Assembly (NCBI RefSeq): GCF_031755915.1
Contig: NC_083380.1
Location: 11,098,001 to 11,162,000 of the forward strand
Length of the DNA: 64,000 nt
Direction: 5' to 3'
Origin: Ziziphus jujuba
Taxonomy: Eukaryota; Streptophyta; Magnoliopsida; Rosales; Rhamnaceae
The notes below the pieces were generated by a model. The model had not been told where the DNA came from, made no database searches, and saw only the letters and a program-made list of their open reading frames with translations. Each line of letters begins with the position of its first letter. Position 1 is the first letter of the stretch. Of the stretch, positions 1 to 15,462 are shown in pieces. The translations under genes and the position numbers were made by a program.

Positions 1-1
1 G

Positions 2-4444
<4,443 letters not shown>

Positions 4445-4982
4445 CACATAGAATGCTGTTATTTAACAGTTTTAAGTATCTTGATCACGAAGAGAGCTTG
4501 ATCTACCAAAGATTTTTCTAGATGGGTATGCACTGAAAGCAACCATCAATGCCTGCTCGTTTGGAAGACTTAATTGAAAATTCATGAAAAAAAAAAAAAA
4601 AAAAAGCTGCATTCGTTAGATAGGTGGCCATCATACTTGTAATTTGCAGAAAAAAAGATTGATTAATACAGAAGTGGTTCCATTTATTATTATTATTTTT
4701 AGTTACTTTGCAAACAAATAGCACCATGTAAAATATGTTGTATTATTTTTACTGGTTTCTTATGTTGGTAAAAATTAAAACATTGCTAGTGACCCTTTAA
4801 GTGAAAAAACCATTTGACAGTAAAAAACTATTTTTTTTTTTGGAAAAAATAAAAAGTCAAATAGTTAAGGAGGAGATTATAATTTTTCCTTTTAAAGCCT
4901 CCTTTTTTATGAACAAACTTTAGCGCTTTATTCTGTTTCTATACCATGCGGGCGATTACTGATTAGAGGAAGCAAAAAAGCA
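4445..4982. other. Intergenic: HDA6-like 3' UTR and promoter of the next gene
   Basis: Holds the presumed 3' UTR of the HDA6-like gene, a 19-bp A run near 4586, and the short AT-rich upstream region of the following gene. No other coding signal was seen. Confidence 0.6.
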
Positions 4983-6008
4983 ATGCCACTCTTACTAGCT
5001 CCCTACTACCAAATTCAAACGTTGATTCCCCACCCATTTCAAAATTCATCTTCTTCTCGCCGGAGGATCAACACCACCACCTGTCCGAAACAACTGGTTT
5101 TCCCTAGGAGTTTTTCTAGAACACCCATTCATTTCCGTTCGATAACACCCACATCCCAACAGACCCACCACCACTCCCCAAACCCTCAAAGCAATAAGAC
5201 CCAAGACGATGGCATTCCATTCGAGGACGTCAAGCTCCTGGTCAAGTTCAAGTCCAGGCACAACTACATTCGGGTCCTCGAGGTCTCCCGGAAAGCCGAC
5301 CACCCATTTGCCGGTTCGAGGCTACTACTTCTCGATGGCCCTGGAAATATCCACAGCATTTATTTTCCCTTAAAGCCTTTCACTGACACTTACTTGGACG
5401 TTTTCGCTACTTTTCCGCCTATTTTGCCTCCCGGACCCATCGGAATTCTCGGGTTCGGTGCTGGTTCGGCGGCGCGTTTGATCCTTGAATTGTATCCCCA
5501 AGTGGTGGTTCATGGTTGGGAGCTTGACCCTTCTGTGATTGGCGTTGGGAGAGAGTATTTTGGCCTTTCGAAGCTTGAGAAACAATACCCAGATAGGCTT
5601 TTCGTTTACGTTGGAAATGCGTTGGCGGCTAATGTAAGAGGAGGGTTCTCGGGGATTTTGGTTGATTTGTTTTGCAATGGTAGTTTGGTTCCTGAGCTTC
5701 AGGATCCAAAGACTTGGGAAAAGCTCAGAAAGTGTTTGAGAAAAGGCGGGAGAGTAATGGTGAATGTAGGAGGTAGTTGTGTGGAGGCCGAGGATTCAAG
5801 AAGAAATGGGAAGGTAGTTATGGAAGACACTTTGAAGGCAATGCGGCGGGTTTTCCGCGACAAACTTTTCGTTTTGAGCCTTGGGAACAGGAAGGAAGAT
5901 AGCTCTGTTGCTCTCACAGGGGCTTTGCCGGATCTTGACGTGTGGAAGAAGGTTCTTCCTGGTTCTTTGGTGGGTTATGTTGATATGTGGATGCCACATA
6001 CCAGTTAG
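4983..6008 (+). CDS. Spermidine-synthase-fold / SAM-dependent methyltransferase-like protein, probably plastidial
   Basis: Single exon, 341 residues. Residues 1-70 are rich in Ser, Thr, Arg, Pro and His with few acidic residues, as in a chloroplast transit peptide. The rest has a Rossmann-type SAM-binding region: IGILGFGAGSAARLILELYP is the nucleotide-binding glycine loop, HGWELDPSVIGVGREYFGL carries the acidic residue after strand 2, and a later GGRVMVNVGG strand is typical of polyamine aminopropyltransferase-like proteins. The order matches the plant spermidine-synthase-like family of plastid proteins with no firmly assigned reaction, so no substrate is proposed. A GGTAAGT directly after the stop codon could be the donor of a 3' UTR intron. 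Confidence 0.8.
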   Translation: MPLLLAPYYQIQTLIPHPFQNSSSSRRRINTTTCPKQLVFPRSFSRTPIHFRSITPTSQQTHHHSPNPQSNKTQDDGIPFEDVKLLVKFKSRHNYIRVLEVSRKADHPFAGSRLLLLDGPGNIHSIYFPLKPFTDTYLDVFATFPPILPPGPIGILGFGAGSAARLILELYPQVVVHGWELDPSVIGVGREYFGLSKLEKQYPDRLFVYVGNALAANVRGGFSGILVDLFCNGSLVPELQDPKTWEKLRKCLRKGGRVMVNVGGSCVEAEDSRRNGKVVMEDTLKAMRRVFRDKLFVLSLGNRKEDSSVALTGALPDLDVWKKVLPGSLVGYVDMWMPHTS

Positions 6009-7374
6009 TGTGGTAAGTTTTTCTTCCTTGATTGTTTTTGTGGTTTTTGATGAAGAATTCATTGGGCAGAGACTACTGATGGATGTATTTGCTCTGTTCC
6101 TTGTTAGAATAATAAACACTTGTTAATACCTTTTTTGTCAGAATTTTCTTTGTTTATACTGAATTTGTTTATTCCCAGTTGCATTATTTTCATTTTTCAC
6201 ATGTTTCAATTTGATATATCTATAAACAAAAACAGGCATAAAAAAATGCAAATTGCTTAGTTAAGGATTGATCATATACTTAAACCATGTTGATATTGCC
6301 TCTTTATTAATATTGTTATATTTGTAAACTGTACTACGAGGTGCAAAGTCCTATTATAAGGTGCTTAATTAGATGGCTAGCTGTTTATTCAAATAGATAA
6401 GGGATTGGTGTTTGGGCTGGGATTATTTCACAATGGCTCCCCAAGATAGTTTATAATAGTTTCACTGTTTTGGCATGTATAATTGCACATTGCACTAGAG
6501 AACAAATTTAGAGTCAGTCCAAGTTTAGGTGTAAATTTGGAGTGTTTTGAAAGAATTTGAATAAGGAACATTTAGGTGCACAACTTGTAATAAACAATGA
6601 AGTTTTTTGGACAATTTTGGTTCTGGCTTTGGCAGTCAACTCTGCACAAGGTTTAAATACATCAATGTATGCCCACTGGTTTCCATTATAGTGAACCCTT
6701 TACTATCCTAAAGTTTTGAGGGTTTTATTTTTAATTTTTAATTTTTAATTTTTTTCCCCTTCTTTTTTGGGCGTTTAATTTTTTGTGGTGCAACTTGTTG
6801 GATTGGTTGGCCTCGAATAAGTGGCAGGAGCCAGCTGGATATACAAGTTGTTATAAAAATATTTGACTTCTGATTTAGTACTCTAATTTTTATTTTGTGT
6901 TTCATTATGCAACTACTTACTGCTCTTTTCTGCTTAAGAAATAATAATCTGCCATTATTGCTGGATCATATATTAGGTTGTAGTCTTCCCTTTTTTTTTT
7001 TGTTTTTTTTTTTTTGGGGTGAATTATCAGGTTGTAGTCAATATACTGTTATGTCAACAACTTGTAAAGGTATGATTTAGGAGCACAGTCACATTCATAG
7101 GTTCATCAAGTTGCTAAGCAGCTCATGCTTTGCAGTTCCTGTCTGAAGAATTCACCGTACTAGTACTAGATTCCTCCTTGATAATCCTCGCATTTCAATA
7201 TTTTTTTAATATTATTATTCCTAGATTTCAAAGTCAGATTTCATCTCCGTAAGGTGACAAGCACCTAGATTAGGCGTGAACTTAAAGTCAAAAACTTTCA
7301 TAGATATTCTAAAGCCAAAAGCATATAAAATTTCTTTTCTCCTACAAAAATATAAACAAAATCAACACTACCAG
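6009..7374. other. Intergenic, AT-rich, no gene seen
   Basis: AT-rich spacer with homopolymer T runs and tandem TTTTTAA units near 6730. Apart from the 3' UTR of the preceding gene, nothing with coding character was found on either strand. Confidence 0.55.
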
Positions 7375-7382
7375 TATAAATA
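7375..7382 (+). promoter_or_regulatory. TATA box candidate of the secreted-peptide gene
   Basis: TATAAATA lies about 115 bp upstream of the ATG at 7496, a normal distance for a plant promoter with a leader of about 85 bases. Confidence 0.45.
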
Positions 7383-7495
7383 AAACGGCTAGCTCTTACT
7401 TTATATCTGGCTTCTGGACTTTTAGTGCCCTAAAGTTCCTTTATTCAAGAACTGACAGCATTCTCTCACTTTTTATTTCCTCCCCACTAGTCGAG

Positions 7496-8015
7496 ATGAA
7501 CGTATTTCCGGCTAAGTTGGTTGCAGTAATAGCAGTTTATCTTCTTCTTGGTGTTTCTCTGGCAACTTCTCCACGACTTCCTTATGGTAATGGTTATTTC
7601 TTTAGATGATCTGTTTTGGTAAATTTTTTAACATTTGAATGCCTCTGCTTCATAATACATCCATACATGTTACAAAAATATGTCGTGAGGTTTCAAAATT
7701 TTTGCTTTTATATATTAAACTCTCTTTTGGAGATCATACTTACAGACTTTTAACATTCTTACTTATTTGCTGTCATCTCTTGTTTAATAAGGCTGGAAGG
7801 CTAGTTCATTACAACTTTCCCACCTTATAGATGGCTCTGGGAAGATAACTGCAAAAAAACAAAGTAGCTTTGGGTTTGGAAATCTGGACATCAGTGACAG
7901 AGATATAGTTCCCACCCGAAGTCTCCGATCAACCAGCCGAACATCACCTCCTGCACCTGTCAAAAGTAAGCCAACAGCGATGCGCTCTTTTGCCCCACCT
8001 CCTTCAGTTGTATAA
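7496..8015 (+). CDS. Small secreted peptide precursor, 91 aa, Pro-rich C-terminus
   Basis: Two exons, 7496-7586 and 7831-8015, joined in phase across a canonical GT-AG intron (TATG/GTAATGG and TTATAG/ATGGC). The product has an N-terminal hydrophobic signal peptide (MNVFPAKLVAVIAVYLLLGV, cleavage likely near residue 24), a short variable middle and a basic, Ser/Pro-rich tail with RSTSRTSPPAPVKSK and a terminal APPPSVV. Signal peptide, small size, one intron and a conserved C-terminal Pro motif are hallmarks of plant peptide-hormone precursors. It does not clearly match CLE, CEP, PSK, RALF, RGF or IDA motifs; the PPAP-K-S part only faintly recalls IDA-like tails. Decayed relatives lie at 30034-30816. 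The gene sits just upstream of a subtilase pseudogene; subtilases are the usual processing enzymes of such precursors, but a link here is only inference. Confidence 0.6.
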
Positions 8016-8737
8016 ACTATAATGGTTATTCTCTGTCTTCTTGTTTTATGGATTTCAACCATTTCCAAGGGGAAGGTCATGTTTCAACTTGCTGCCCCAT
8101 CTTTGTACAAGCTACCTCCATTTACCTAATTATGCATATCTGAATTTCTTATTTATGGAAATCGAAGAGTTGAAATGGTGTGATGAAACTTAAAGCAAAT
8201 AGCTTTTCCTTAACTAAGAAGACATATTTATCTATAAGCTACAGCTTAATAAAATGGGATTAATTAAGAGGATCAAAACTTATGCTGGTAAATATATCAA
8301 ATGAAGTATAATTTACCTACTCGACCATGAATGTATCTCCTTTTCTTGTTATTATTAATTTTTTTTTATTTTTTATTTTTATTTATTTTTTTAATTTTCT
8401 TTTGGTTCGGTGGGCAAAAATTTTATACTAGTAGCTACAAAAAAATACAAAAATAAGTTGTATGGCTACATGAGATTCTTGGCTAGAAACTGCCAAATAG
8501 ATGATTTTGTCCTTAGTTTATCAATTCCTACCATCTTTTATGTATAGCTGAAAAAGCCAGTTTCGATTGATTGGTTTCAATACTTCATAGATTTCCCGGC
8601 TCTTCCACAAACCAAAGGTAGCATTGTTGTATTTTAACAACAAATTATATTGTACCAACAGAAGGAACTTGAAAATCTCCACATTGATCACCACTTGGCA
8701 CTTTTTTCCTTTTTCCTAATTAAGCTTTTGTTCATCC
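8016..8737. other. Intergenic between the peptide gene and subtilase pseudogene
   Basis: AT-rich spacer. A short stretch around 8318-8350 (TACCTACTCGACCATGAATG) has a similar counterpart near 29500, between the second subtilase pseudogene and its peptide relatives, which hints that both loci descend from one duplicated unit. No gene was seen. Confidence 0.5.
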
Positions 8738-9038
8738 ATGGCTACTCATCTTCGTCCTTTGTGTGTATGGTTTTTGTTTCTCTTTATCGCACACATAGTA
8801 CTCTCAGCTGATGAATCCGACAATTATATTAATACGCATGGATTTATCGGCCATGCCCAAAGCTTTCGCTGATCACCATTCCTGTACTTAGCCACTCTAT
8901 CTTCCTTGTTGGTCAGTCCTAGACTTGCAACTTCGCACATTCCTAGAACCCATCTTCACTCTCTCTTCCAAGCTAATCTGTAGTTATACTCATGTTCTAA
9001 ATGGTCGAGTGCAAATCTTTTGCTTGACGACCTTGAGG

Positions 9039-9046
9039 CCTTAAAA
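9039..9046 (+). repeat. Left 8-bp target-site duplication CCTTAAAA
   Basis: CCTTAAAA here is repeated at 9786-9793 and flanks the 739-bp insertion. The paralogous subtilase copy near 27906 has the motif once and continues directly into the sequence that here follows the second copy. Confidence 0.75.
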
Positions 9047-9785
9047 GAGGAGTTGTTATCATAATTCTAAAATAATTCTATATAATATTGCTCTTTATAC
9101 ATTATCTATTTTAAATATATAAAAAATAAAATAATTTTATATAATATTTTTAATATTAAAATATTCATAATTCATACAGTTTTAACTAAGTTAAAAAATA
9201 CAATTTTTTTGTCCACAAACCATTAACAAATTAAACATTACTCTACAAAAATTCTTTGCAACACTTTTGGACGGAACTAATAACATGGAAATCTCATAAT
9301 TTTTTTTTTTCCGGTTAGAACATTTTTGGGAAACGAAAAGATGTATTCATTGGAATGTTTGGTTTCAAAATTATAAACATTTTTAAAATATCTGATTTTA
9401 CATTTTTGAATATATTTGAGATATTAAATCGCATACTTGTAAATACATTTGAGATGTTAGTCTATGAAAAAGTTCAGCTGCATAAATATATTTGAGATAT
9501 TAGTCTATGAAAAAGTTCAATTGCATATTTTTTGTTCAGTCATATATTTTTAAACATATATGCGATGTTCGTATCTAAAAGCAAAATAATTGTATATTTC
9601 TAAATATATTTAAAATATTCAATTACATACTTCTAAATATATTTGAAATGTTTAATTCTATATTTCTAAACATAAATATATTTAATTAATAAATATTTTT
9701 AATAATAATTTTAAATAAAATTAAAAATTTAAATTTATAATAGCACTAATAAAATTCATTTAGTAGTGCAAATAGAATTTGCCAA
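9047..9785. mobile_element. Non-coding insertion, 739 bp, hAT-like by its 8-bp target duplication
   Basis: The subtilase pseudogene reads up to GAGGCCTTAAAA and resumes after a second CCTTAAAA with CTTCTCTGGCCACC; the second subtilase copy at 27900-27940 has the two halves joined. The insert is very AT-rich, has no open frame and contains an internal tandem repeat of about 46 bp (TTAGTCTATGAAAAAGTTCA, twice within 9457-9523). An 8-bp duplication is characteristic of hAT transposons. Terminal inverted repeats are not convincing, so family assignment is inference. Confidence 0.65.
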
Positions 9786-9793
9786 CCTTAAAA
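9786..9793 (+). repeat. Right 8-bp target-site duplication CCTTAAAA
   Basis: Exact copy of 9039-9046 on the other side of the inserted sequence; the subtilase coding sequence resumes immediately after it. Confidence 0.75.
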
Positions 9794-11538
9794 CTTCTCT
9801 GGCCACCTTTATTCAGTTAAGGACTTGCTCATAAAAGCTGCCACAATGCATATGACAGAATTCCTCGGTCTCAACTCCAACTTCGGTGCATGGCCAGTTT
9901 CAAACTATGGTGAAGATGTCATTATTGGTTTTGTGGACTCTGGTATCTGGCCTGAAAGCGAAAGCTTCAATGACAATGGAATGTCTAAGATCCCATCAAC
10001 ATGGAGAGGAAAGTGCGAAAACGGTACACAATTCAACTCCTCGTTATGCAACAAGAAGCTTATCAGTGTTCGATTCTTCAACGAAGGCCAACATAAGATT
10101 TCCAACATTGTGATGAATTCTCCATGCGATACGAATGGTCATGGGACCCTTGTAGCATCCACAGCTGCTGGGAGTTTGGCGCATGGTGCTTCCTTCTTTG
10201 GATATGGCTTAGGAACTACTAGAGGTGTGGCTACAAGGCCTTGTGGCACGAGGAAGCTTCCTACTTTACTGCAATGGACCAAGCAGTAAAGGACGGTGTT
10301 GATGCCTTATCCTTATCTTTTGGCTTAAGGGAATTTCCTTTACATAAAACCCCCATTACTATTGCTTCATTTTCAGCCATGGAGAAAGGTATATTTGTCT
10401 CTGTTGCTGCAGGAAATGAAGGGCCCGAATTCAAAACTTTGCACAATGGAGCATCATGGGATCTAATTATTGTTGCTGGAAGAATGGATGTGAGTTTGTT
10501 TGATTTGTAAACCTTGAAAATGGTGTTTTAGTCAAAGGCTGGTTTCTGTACCCAGGGAATCCAATTTCAACTCCTTAGATCCAATCGTTTGCATGAATGA
10601 TTGTCAAGATTTAGAGAAGTTGCAGAAGATGAGGAACCGAATTGTGGTCTGTGAGGAGAAAGATGGTAATTCCTTGAGATTACATATAGATATCCTCCAG
10701 TTTTCACAGGTTTCTGGAGTTGTTTTCATCACCAATAACTCTCGCTTAGAGTTTCTCTTTGAAAATAATTTTCCAGCTACTTTTCTGAATCCCACAGATG
10801 GTGAAACAATCAAAAACTACATAAATAGCAATTCAGCATTTTCCCCATCTATCGTCAACCCTGACATATTGGCTCCACGATCATCAATATTGGCTTCAGC
10901 CTCAAAATATAGTCCAGTCACCTGGTTGAACAAGTATGCAATAACTTTGCCATAGAGTCTGGAACATCATATGCATGCCCTATTGCAGCAGGTGTTGCAG
11001 CGCTTTTGAAAAGTGCACACCCCGAATGGACCCCAAAAGCATTCAGATTAGTCATCATGGCCATATTGTATGCGTTTGACAACACCATCAGTCTCATCAA
11101 AGATGTTGCTTATGGAAACCAATCGGCTGGTCCTCTAGCCATGGGAGCTAGGCATATCAGTCCCACAAGGCATTGGAACCAGGCCTGGTTTATGAGATGC
11201 TGGCATAGAAGATTACATTTAATCGTGTATGTGCACTGAATTACAGCCATGAGCATGTTAAACTCATCACCAGGTCCTCTAGCAATGAACCAGGCTTGCC
11301 GGCTCTAATAATTAAAAAAAATGCAGCCCTGTGAAAAAAAATAATAATAATAATAATAATAAGAATATTAGAAAATGTGACAAATAACATATATTACATG
11401 AATTGGACCTTATTAGCCGCCCAACATAGCAGGATAGTATAACTATATACCTTGTCTAAGCCTCAGAAATTTTTAGAGCAGCGACAATTTGAGCACCAGC
11501 TGAGATTGCACCTCCTTGGACTGGTGCAGCACCCTCCC

Positions 11539-12586
11539 TCACCGAATCATCATTAACCTCTCTCCATTGTCCTCGTCCTCGTTCTCATCCAATATTCTCA
11601 TGTAACGAAGAATTCCTCCTATACTACCAAATCCATGGCAGAATTTGGATCCATCCTCTGATTTGTTGGTAACAAATTTGAGTGTGCATTTAAACCCTTT
11701 ATACTCATTGGAAAGCCAACTCAAATAGTGACATCTCCTCTTGAACCTCTGATTCGACAGGAAAGTGGTTGTTCTGATTATTGCTTATTATTTCCTGCTG
11801 TTGCTTCTTCAAGTGTATAATGAAAATTTCACCATCGCTACTATTTCTCATTGTATACCTCTTAATATCCAGATTCTCCCATACAATGAGCATATCCACT
11901 TTCATGGTGTCATCAACACCATATACACACTCCAAAACATCCCCTTCCATCACTTGGAAATATTCACACGTCAAGCGCTTCTATGTTCGAATACGTCCAA
12001 AACGCAGAGCTGATTGCCCTCCTCTTACATGTTTCTTTGGCAGATCAAACACAATACTTTTGAACCACCTCTCTTGTGTTACCTTCCAATGTTCCAATAA
12101 GTGTCCCTTTTACCATCCATTACCACGATACCTAACTTGTCAATCTCAATAATGCAACAAGTCCATTCAAAGGTTCAGTGTTGAACTTGTTGTCACAGAG
12201 ATAGAGAGACACATTTTATAGGCCTAAAAGGCTCAAAATCAATTTCCACTTTTTTTTTTCTACTTTCCATCTTCTGTGGCTATGGTTTCGGTGTAGAGTA
12301 CTAAGTCCATTTGGAGGAAATTTCTTGTAAAGATCGAGTCTTCGTTGAGCTGAAGTAATTTGCAGCCAAAAGTGATTGGCGGTTCACTCTGTTTTGAATT
12401 TTGGAAGCCGTTCCAAATTCAACAGCTTAACATTTCAGTGAAACGAGAGATTTGATCAGACGGTGACATGATGAGTGAGATCTTGCTGCTGGACCCACAT
12501 CCATTTCCTGCTTCAAGGGTCTTGATCAATTTCTTCATCTTCCATATCTCAATGTTGTTATTTGATTCTTGAACATGATCTGTCAT
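11539..12586 (-). pseudogene. Eukaryotic peptide chain release factor subunit 1 (eRF1), broken copy
   Basis: Read on the minus strand from an ATG at 12586. Segments of eRF1 occur in order: NIEIWKMKKLIKTLEAGNG, SSKISLIMSPSDQISRFTEM, a decayed NIKS region, VEIDFEPFRPI, SLYLCDNKF (the YxCxxxF stop-codon recognition motif), RGGQSALRF with the GGQ loop, then the C-terminal VYGVDDTMK, MLIVWENLDIKRYTM and [20 protein letters not shown]. eRF1 recognises all three stop codons and triggers peptide release in the cytosol. This copy has several frameshifts and stops and has lost about 130 residues between the GGQ domain and the C-terminal domain. No intron is visible, which fits a retrocopy or an intronless parent; no poly(A) tail was found at the 3' side. 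Confidence 0.88.
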
Positions 12587-14228
12587 TTCCGATTACTTGC
12601 GGTAGAAACAAAAGACTTTGAAACTGCTGCAATATCCCCAAAAGAAGAATAATAAATTTAAGGGTTAGAATATATATATATATATATTATATGTATGCAT
12701 GTATGTATAAATAAAACTTTATATATGCTGGAACAATATGAAATTAAACACAAGGACTTAGTTGCATAAAAGATTCATTGACCTTGTTATATGGGAAAAA
12801 GGTTGCTTAGGGCTTTCAAGTTATTGCCGGTACAATCGCATTTATGCCCTTAATTATATTTAATTATATTTTACTGTTAATAGTGCAATATGTCAAACTC
12901 AAATATTATATAAACAAATATTATATCGAAATAAAATATAATATATAAATATATAATAAGATATATAGACGAAAAAAAGATTATTTATTTTTTTATTCAC
13001 GCCATTCTCCCATTGATTCCTATGAATATAGGAAACTTGTATTTCTCATTCACAAATTCAAAATTCTAAAAATAAGGCCAAAATTAAATTTTTGAAATTT
13101 TTTTGTGAACAAGAAATGTAGCTAGGATCACCATATATTTACCAAAATTATATGAGAATCTAACCAACATAAAATCAAAAGGAAATCATAAATTTCAATT
13201 TAAATATTGTTCAAAATAAATGTTAATAGTAATCATCATATTAGAGTTACCCAAATATTTAACAAATTTATTTACTAAATAATGTGGCAAATGATGTGGT
13301 AATATTTAATTGATTTAATTTTTTTTTATTTCATTTATCTATTTAAAAAATCACTTTTCTATATTTAAAAAATGAATATATCAACCAATAATATTTTAAT
13401 AATTATCATTTAATAAATGAATTTAATTAACACTTTAATACTAGCATTACTATAATAGTAATGTTGACGTAAAAAACTGCCCCCAACGAAACTCTTTCTT
13501 CCCTTTTATCTCTAAAACTTAACCCAATGAGAAATAATTATATTATTGTTATAAGATTAACACCAAAAAAAAAAAAAAAAAAAAAAAACAACAACTGAAA
13601 CTAACAAAAGGAAAAAAAAAAAAAGATGAATATAGAGAAAAATTTAAGAACATTTTTTTCCAATATTAAAAAACATCAATTAATACAGATAAATAATAAC
13701 AGCCATAAATGTATCGGAGGGAGGATTCAGTGGAGAATAAAAAACTTAGAAAAAAAAAAAAAAAGGCTGGAAAAAACGATTACGTAATTACAGAGAATTG
13801 AAAATGGACGGTTTAGAGAGAGTAATCAAAAACCACAAAGAAAGAATTATTTATATCAGTCGATGAAACTTGGGGAGAAAGAAAAGAAAATTTTAATCCC
13901 AGTGAAAAAAACCTAGTCGAACAATAATTAAAAAAAATGATAAAATGTTTTTAGTGATTTTTCTTTTCTTAAAGAAAAATATTTTTTAAAAAAATCCATT
14001 CCCAAAATAAGTCGATGAAACATGGGAAAGTTTTAACTAGTCAAACACGGTCTAGTCTAAAATCTTTGTAATTAAAAAAAAAAAAAGAATTCATATGTAA
14101 CACCCAATTATAGTGGGCCGTGTCATTAATTTATGTTTGATATGTAACACCCAATTATATGTCGTTTTTGTGAATTATATTATTGATATTACAGGAAACA
14201 CTTTGATGAAATTTTCATAACCTTACAG
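12587..14228. other. Gene-free, very AT-rich stretch
   Basis: Dominated by A runs (for example 13565-13587), TA repeats near 12670 and low-complexity AT sequence. A short direct repeat TATGTAACACCCAATTATA occurs near 14095 and again near 14141. No coding remnant could be recognised before the GH1 pseudogene. Confidence 0.5.
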
Positions 14229-15462
14229 GAAAAACAAGGAGGAGAGGTTGGAATTGCTTTTAATATAAACTACTATGAACCTTATGACTCAAAATCATTG
14301 GAGGATAAAAAAGCAGCAAATAGACTCCTGGACTTTCATTTGGGATGGTTTGTAAATTCAAATTTGTTTAGATTCTTTTGACTCAAAAAGCATTATATTT
14401 ATTAAAAAATAATTAATTTAATTGAGTAAAATATTGATTTTATGCATTAGGCTTGTGGAGTCCTTAGTTTTTGAAGATTATCCCAAAAGTATGAGAGAAT
14501 TGGTAAAAGAGAGGATTCCTATATTTTTCTGAGAAACAAAAAGTTATGCCTAAAGGTGGTTGTGATTTTCTCGGGATCAATTATTACATATCAAGTCATG
14601 CTCAAAATGCACCAAATTCTCACGTTGGAGTAATATTGCACCATGGGGTTGATTCATTGGCACTTGGAATTAGGTGAATTATATATTATATAACATCTAA
14701 TTTATCTATTAGTCAATTTAAAAAACGATAAAAACATTAACAAAAAAAAACATGTTTATTTATTTATTTTTCCTTTTGCATGTTTTTATTATTGCATACA
14801 ACAAAAATGGAGTGCGTCTTGTTGACCCTGTAAGATTTTTCTAGATATTGTTGACCTTTTTTTTGGTTTTTAAATAAAAAAACCTTGGAAATAATTTTTT
14901 TTTTTTCATTTTTAATATTTTGTTTGCATTAATTAATGCAGGAAACTGGGGGTTATCCATAAGGCTACAAAAATTGCTAGAGTTTATGAAGGAGAAATAT
15001 CAAAACCCTAAAATATACATAAGTGAAAATGGTTGGAGCTTTTTCCTTATGTCGAAATTAGTTATATATATGTAGCATGATCAACATGATAGCATTATTT
15101 TCACAATTATACGTATGCAGATATAAAGGAGGATAAGAATTCAAGGCTCTGATTGAGGAATCATTAACAAATCGATATCGAATTATCATCGATCTTCGAC
15201 ATTTAAATAGTGTGAACAAAATTATCATGTAAGTTAATTATCAATGTACTTTTGCATCATAATCTAAGTCCATATAACTAGATTAGTTGCACACTACAAA
15301 CTATTTAAGAGAAGTGAATGTTAAAGGACACATAATGAATGGGGAATGAGATTCAAATTCAAAGATGGACTTTACTATGTTGATTTTGATAAAAAATACA
15401 AACGGATACCAAAATTGTCAGCAAAATGGTATCATGCTTTCCTCAAAGGAAAAAGGAACTAA
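14229..15462 (+). pseudogene. GH1 beta-glucosidase, 5'-truncated broken copy
   Basis: Collinear with exons 9 to 14 of the intact beta-glucosidase at 17796-21119, with introns retained, so it came from DNA duplication and not from an mRNA copy. Recognisable parts are [49 protein letters not shown] and IPKLSAKWYHAFLKGKRN. Lesions: exons 1-8 absent; one extra T after CCTATATTTTT shifts the frame into a TGA; the acceptor of the exon 11 equivalent is changed from CAGAT to CATAC; TAA within the GGYP exon; loss of the WSVFDDFEW segment in the last exon. No enzyme can be made. Confidence 0.9.

Larger units (their letters stand above)
8738..11239 (+). pseudogene. Subtilisin-like serine protease (SBT1 type), broken copy 1
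   Basis: Subtilases are secreted proteases. Remnants occur in family order: a signal peptide (MATHLRPLCVWFLFLFIAHI, from 8738), the start of the I9 propeptide (DNYI, then MDLSAMPKAFAD one frame away), the catalytic Asp region (EDVIIGFVDSGIWPESESF), the catalytic His motif (NGHGTLVASTAAG), the AAGNEGPEF oxyanion region, a protease-associated segment (10593-10900) and the catalytic Ser motif (SGTSYACPIAAGVAALLKSA near 10961). The reading frame is broken at the prodomain, near 10230 (a deletion before WHEEASYF), near 10510 and near 10930, and the C-terminal fibronectin-like domain is largely lost. A 739-bp insertion at 9047-9785 splits the prodomain. It cannot make a functional protease. Confidence 0.9.
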
